DNA from: Thermoplasmatota archaeon
GTDB lineage: Archaea; Thermoplasmatota; E2; DHVEG-1
Reading direction: 5' to 3'
Assembly (NCBI GenBank): GCA_018334795.1
Contig: JAGXLH010000084.1
Coordinates: 1 to 6,928 of the forward strand
DNA length: 6,928 bases
The notes below the pieces were generated by a model. It was not told the DNA's origin, made no database searches, and saw nothing but the letters and a program-made list of their open reading frames with translations. This document shows, piece after piece, positions 5,581 to 6,928 of the stretch; the first letter of the stretch is position 1; each line of letters starts with the position of its first letter. The translations under genes were made by a program, and so were the position numbers.

Positions 5581-5613
5581 ATGAAATGTTTGGTAAACTC
5601 CAAACATCTTCAT
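5581..5613. repeat. 13-bp hairpin with one bulge
   Basis: ATGAAATGTTTGG (5581-5593) pairs with CCAAACATCTTCAT (5600-5613) around a 6-nt loop TAAACT. Thirteen base pairs form if the C at 5608 is bulged. The central eight pairs, ATGTTTGG/CCAAACAT, are perfect. It ends 4 nt before the TATAAAA box of the small gene at 5648. It could therefore be a repressor or activator site of that promoter as well as a 3' end structure of the kinase mRNA. Confidence 0.5.
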
Positions 5614-5617
5614 TGAC

Positions 5618-5624
5618 TATAAAA
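5618..5624 (+). promoter_or_regulatory. TATA box of the 36-residue membrane protein gene
   Basis: TATAAAA is centred 27 nt before the ATG at 5648, the ideal position for leaderless transcription. It is among the clearest TATA boxes in the window and supports the tiny downstream frame as a real gene. Confidence 0.5.
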
Positions 5625-5647
5625 CATAAGTCATAGTTTTAACGATT

Positions 5648-5758
5648 ATGATGACTGAAACAGATCATGAACATCAATTAGAAATTCCCCTATTTCCGAT
5701 TCTTTTCATTCTTATTTCATTTAGCATCATGATCTTTCGGTTGTTCATACCAATGTAA
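5648..5758 (+). CDS. 36-residue single-helix membrane microprotein
   Basis: The frame from ATG 5648 to TAA 5756-5758 encodes a polar, acidic N-terminus of about 13 residues (MMTETDHEHQLEI). One membrane helix of about 18-20 residues follows (PLFPILFILISFSIMIF), then a short RLFIPM tail. The acidic N-terminus and the single Arg after the helix suggest N-outside/C-inside topology by the positive-inside rule, but the charge difference is small. A TATA box sits 27 nt upstream of the ATG, as expected for a leaderless mRNA. A second ATG at 5651 could be the true start. The frame is short enough to arise by chance. Its support is the promoter position, the clean helix and the absence of any other gene in 5540-5795. 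The family is not recognised; it could be a small subunit or regulator of a membrane complex. Confidence 0.5.
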   Translation: MMTETDHEHQLEIPLFPILFILISFSIMIFRLFIPM

Positions 5759-5763
5759 AAAAA
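5757..5763 (-). terminator. Oligo-T terminator of the minus-strand 2TM gene
   Basis: A run of seven A on the plus strand reads TTTTTTT on the minus strand, 33 nt beyond the 2TM gene stop at 5796 and just after the hairpin at 5769-5791. In that direction it is a hairpin plus T-run terminator. Confidence 0.5.
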
Positions 5764-5768
5764 TGAGG

Positions 5769-5791
5769 TGAAGAGAATTATTTTCTCTTCA
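5769..5791. terminator. 9-bp hairpin between convergent genes
   Basis: TGAAGAGAA (5769-5777) and TTCTCTTCA (5783-5791) form a perfect stem with a 5-nt loop. It lies between the stop of the plus-strand microprotein gene (5758) and the stop of the minus-strand 2TM gene (5796). The placement suggests a shared bidirectional transcript end, with a T7 tract following on the minus strand and TTTTT at 5805-5809 on the plus strand. Confidence 0.5.
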
Positions 5792-5795
5792 ATCG

Positions 5796-6070
5796 TTAAT
5801 ATTCTTTTTCAGTGAATCTATCTTTTAAATTTGGTTCAGCAAAGGCTCCAAAGAAATGAGCTGTGATTCCAATTCCCCATCCTAACATCGGAAATATAAA
5901 CCAAGGAAATGTTCCTTCTCCTCCAGTGAACCATCCCACTCACCATTAAAATACCAAAGAGCAATAAGTAATGCATTCACACAAATATAAATAGTGAAAT
6001 GGACAAGAAAATCAACTTTTTCTGAAGCTCTTTTTTCTGCTTTTTGCCGTAATTCTTCATCAGTTACCAT
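5796..6070 (-). pseudogene. Frameshifted 2TM-domain membrane protein gene
   Basis: The minus strand from ATG 6070 encodes MVTDEELRQKAEKRASEKV, a charged helix. A first membrane segment follows (DFLVHFTIYICVNALLIALW), after which the frame runs into a polar tail and stops at 5884-5882 (62 residues). The next frame encodes GGEGTFPWFIFPMLGWGIGI, then TAHFFGAFAEPNLKDRF, to TAA at 5798-5796. PW-x-x-x-P-x-LGWGIGI-x-x-H-x-x-G-x-F is the signature second half of the small 2TM domain family. The two halves therefore belong to one gene of about 90 residues. The break lies near 5930-5950. It could be one base missing at the GGG run (plus 5935-5937), or an extra 23 nt formed by partial duplication of a TGGT-containing stretch. 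The protein's role is unknown; in relatives the domain is often appended to histidine kinases or stands alone. A TATA-like box sits about 24 nt upstream. Confidence 0.65.
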
Positions 6071-6087
6071 ACCTTAGCACCATGCTC

Positions 6088-6099
6088 TTTATTTTTTAA
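6088..6099 (-). promoter_or_regulatory. TATA-like box of the 2TM gene
   Basis: On the minus strand this reads TTAAAAAATAAA, centred about 24 nt upstream of the ATG at 6070. The spacing fits leaderless initiation. AAGGT directly abuts the ATG, too close to function as a Shine-Dalgarno. The 79-nt gap from the TspO-related gene therefore probably holds a separate promoter. Confidence 0.4.
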
Positions 6100-6149
6100 C
6101 CATTGTTAATATTTTCGTTTATGTTCACTACACGGTTTACCACTTAGGC

Positions 6150-6926
6150 TTAGATTATCTTTTTACGTTGAACAATTTGAAATAACATAAAAGCAGCAAT
6201 GACTGCTATGCTGATACCTGCAGTTAGCACAATCATTTCATAAGATCCATACTGCTTAATGATAATCCCAAGTAAAGCCCAAATTATCACTAGGCTATAC
6301 CCAATATCATGTTTTTGATAAATGACTAACAATGTAAGAATCAATGCAACAACAATCACAAGAACGGTCCACACCACTTCACCAAGAAACAAGTCTCCAA
6401 CTCCAAGAGTTACTAAAACCGCAGTAACATTAGCAATAACTGCAACCGTCAACCATCCAAAATAAACACTGATTGGAAGATGAACGAAATACCGTTCTTT
6501 TTTAGAAGCATCACTATTTCCAATGTCTAATCGAACGTAAGCCATAAGAAGTGAAATGAACAATACAAGAATTGGAATCAGGGATAAGACGATTTGTTCA
6601 TAATGCCAAAGAAAAATCCACACAATGTTACCTATAGCAGCAAGGATAAACCAAAAACTAATCTTATCTAGATAATCACTTTTTACATCTATTTTCCCAA
6701 AAAGTTGTGCGAGTTGATAACCAGCAAATAAGAGAATAAGCACATAAATCACACCCCAAATCGCAAAGGTTAATCCTGCTGGAACAAATAAATTTTGTAT
6801 ATTATCTGAAATATCACCCGTGAAATTACCTCCAATAGGTATGATATTTGCGAGTGCATTTACAATGATTGTTGCAAAAACAGCTATGACATTTCCAAGT
6901 AATAGCATCTTTTTTTTCGATTCCAT
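6150..6926 (-). CDS. TspO/MBR-related eight-helix membrane protein
   Basis: The 258-residue protein starts MESKKKMLLLG two bases from the right edge, so its upstream signals, or a longer N-terminus, lie outside. Hydropathy by eye gives eight membrane helices at about residues 7-29, 47-73, 89-108, 111-132, 147-174, 184-203, 208-226 and 231-253. Conserved-looking blocks are NALANIIPIGGNFTGDISD, then VPAGLTFAIWGVIYVLILLF, GNIVWIFLWHYE and LPISVYFGWLTVAVIANVTA. These match the long (about 250-residue) 'tryptophan-rich sensory' group related to TspO/MBR, in which an x-P-A-G-x-x-F-x-x-W-x-x-Y motif recalls the TspO PAWVFGPVW segment. Canonical TspO has five helices and binds porphyrins; whether this longer group does so is not established. 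A basic N-terminus and an RKKII C-terminus suggest both ends are cytoplasmic. No T-run follows the stop, so readthrough into the downstream 2TM gene is possible. Confidence 0.8.
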   Translation of the reverse strand: MESKKKMLLLGNVIAVFATIIVNALANIIPIGGNFTGDISDNIQNLFVPAGLTFAIWGVIYVLILLFAGYQLAQLFGKIDVKSDYLDKISFWFILAAIGNIVWIFLWHYEQIVLSLIPILVLFISLLMAYVRLDIGNSDASKKERYFVHLPISVYFGWLTVAVIANVTAVLVTLGVGDLFLGEVVWTVLVIVVALILTLLVIYQKHDIGYSLVIIWALLGIIIKQYGSYEMIVLTAGISIAVIAAFMLFQIVQRKKII

Positions 6927-6928
6927 AC

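Overview
The window looks like AT-rich archaeal chromosome. The evidence is archaeal-style promoters (A/T-rich TATA-like boxes about 25-30 nt upstream of several start codons that lack a Shine-Dalgarno), oligo-T tracts as probable transcript ends, and gene families common in Euryarchaeota and Thermoplasmatota (DUF123 GIY-YIG protein, zinc-finger adenylate kinase, secreted beta-helix protein opening with a YVGGTGPGNYS-type segment). The assignment to Thermoplasmatota or a close relative is inference from remembered family resemblance and is weak. There are no RNA genes, CRISPR arrays, insertion sequences or phage genes.

Layout, left to right. (1) 1-283, minus: 5' part of a small GIY-YIG/DUF123 protein running off the left edge. 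(2) 284-442: divergent promoter region with an 11-bp direct repeat. (3) 443-814, plus: small secreted protein of unknown function. (4) 873-1068, plus: a tiny two-helix membrane protein gene split by a frameshift at a T7 run. (5) 1198-1764, plus: DJ-1/YajL family protein. (6) 1845-2297, plus: GNAT acetyltransferase. (7) 2429-4492, plus: large secreted protein combining a parallel beta-helix, EF-hand-like calcium loops and a metzincin-like HExxH peptidase domain. (8) 4493-4741: intergenic DNA with two interlocked inverted repeats. (9) 4742-5539, plus: adenylate kinase of unusual form. (10) 5648-5758, plus: a 36-residue single-helix membrane microprotein with its own TATA box. (11) 5796-6070, minus: a 2TM-domain gene broken by a frameshift. 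(12) 6150-6926, minus: an eight-helix TspO/MBR-related membrane protein starting two bases from the right edge.

The genes do not form an obvious pathway. Most have their own promoter signals and look like independent single-gene units. The DJ-1 and TspO-related proteins might relate to stress or redox physiology, but nothing in the sequence links them. The most distinctive item is the beta-helix/metalloprotease, whose third zinc ligand is not at the standard metzincin spacing. Next are the adenylate kinase with a diverged P-loop and an enlarged NMP-binding region, the interlocked inverted repeats, and the two frameshifted small membrane-protein genes. I see no convincing new multi-gene defence or mobile system.
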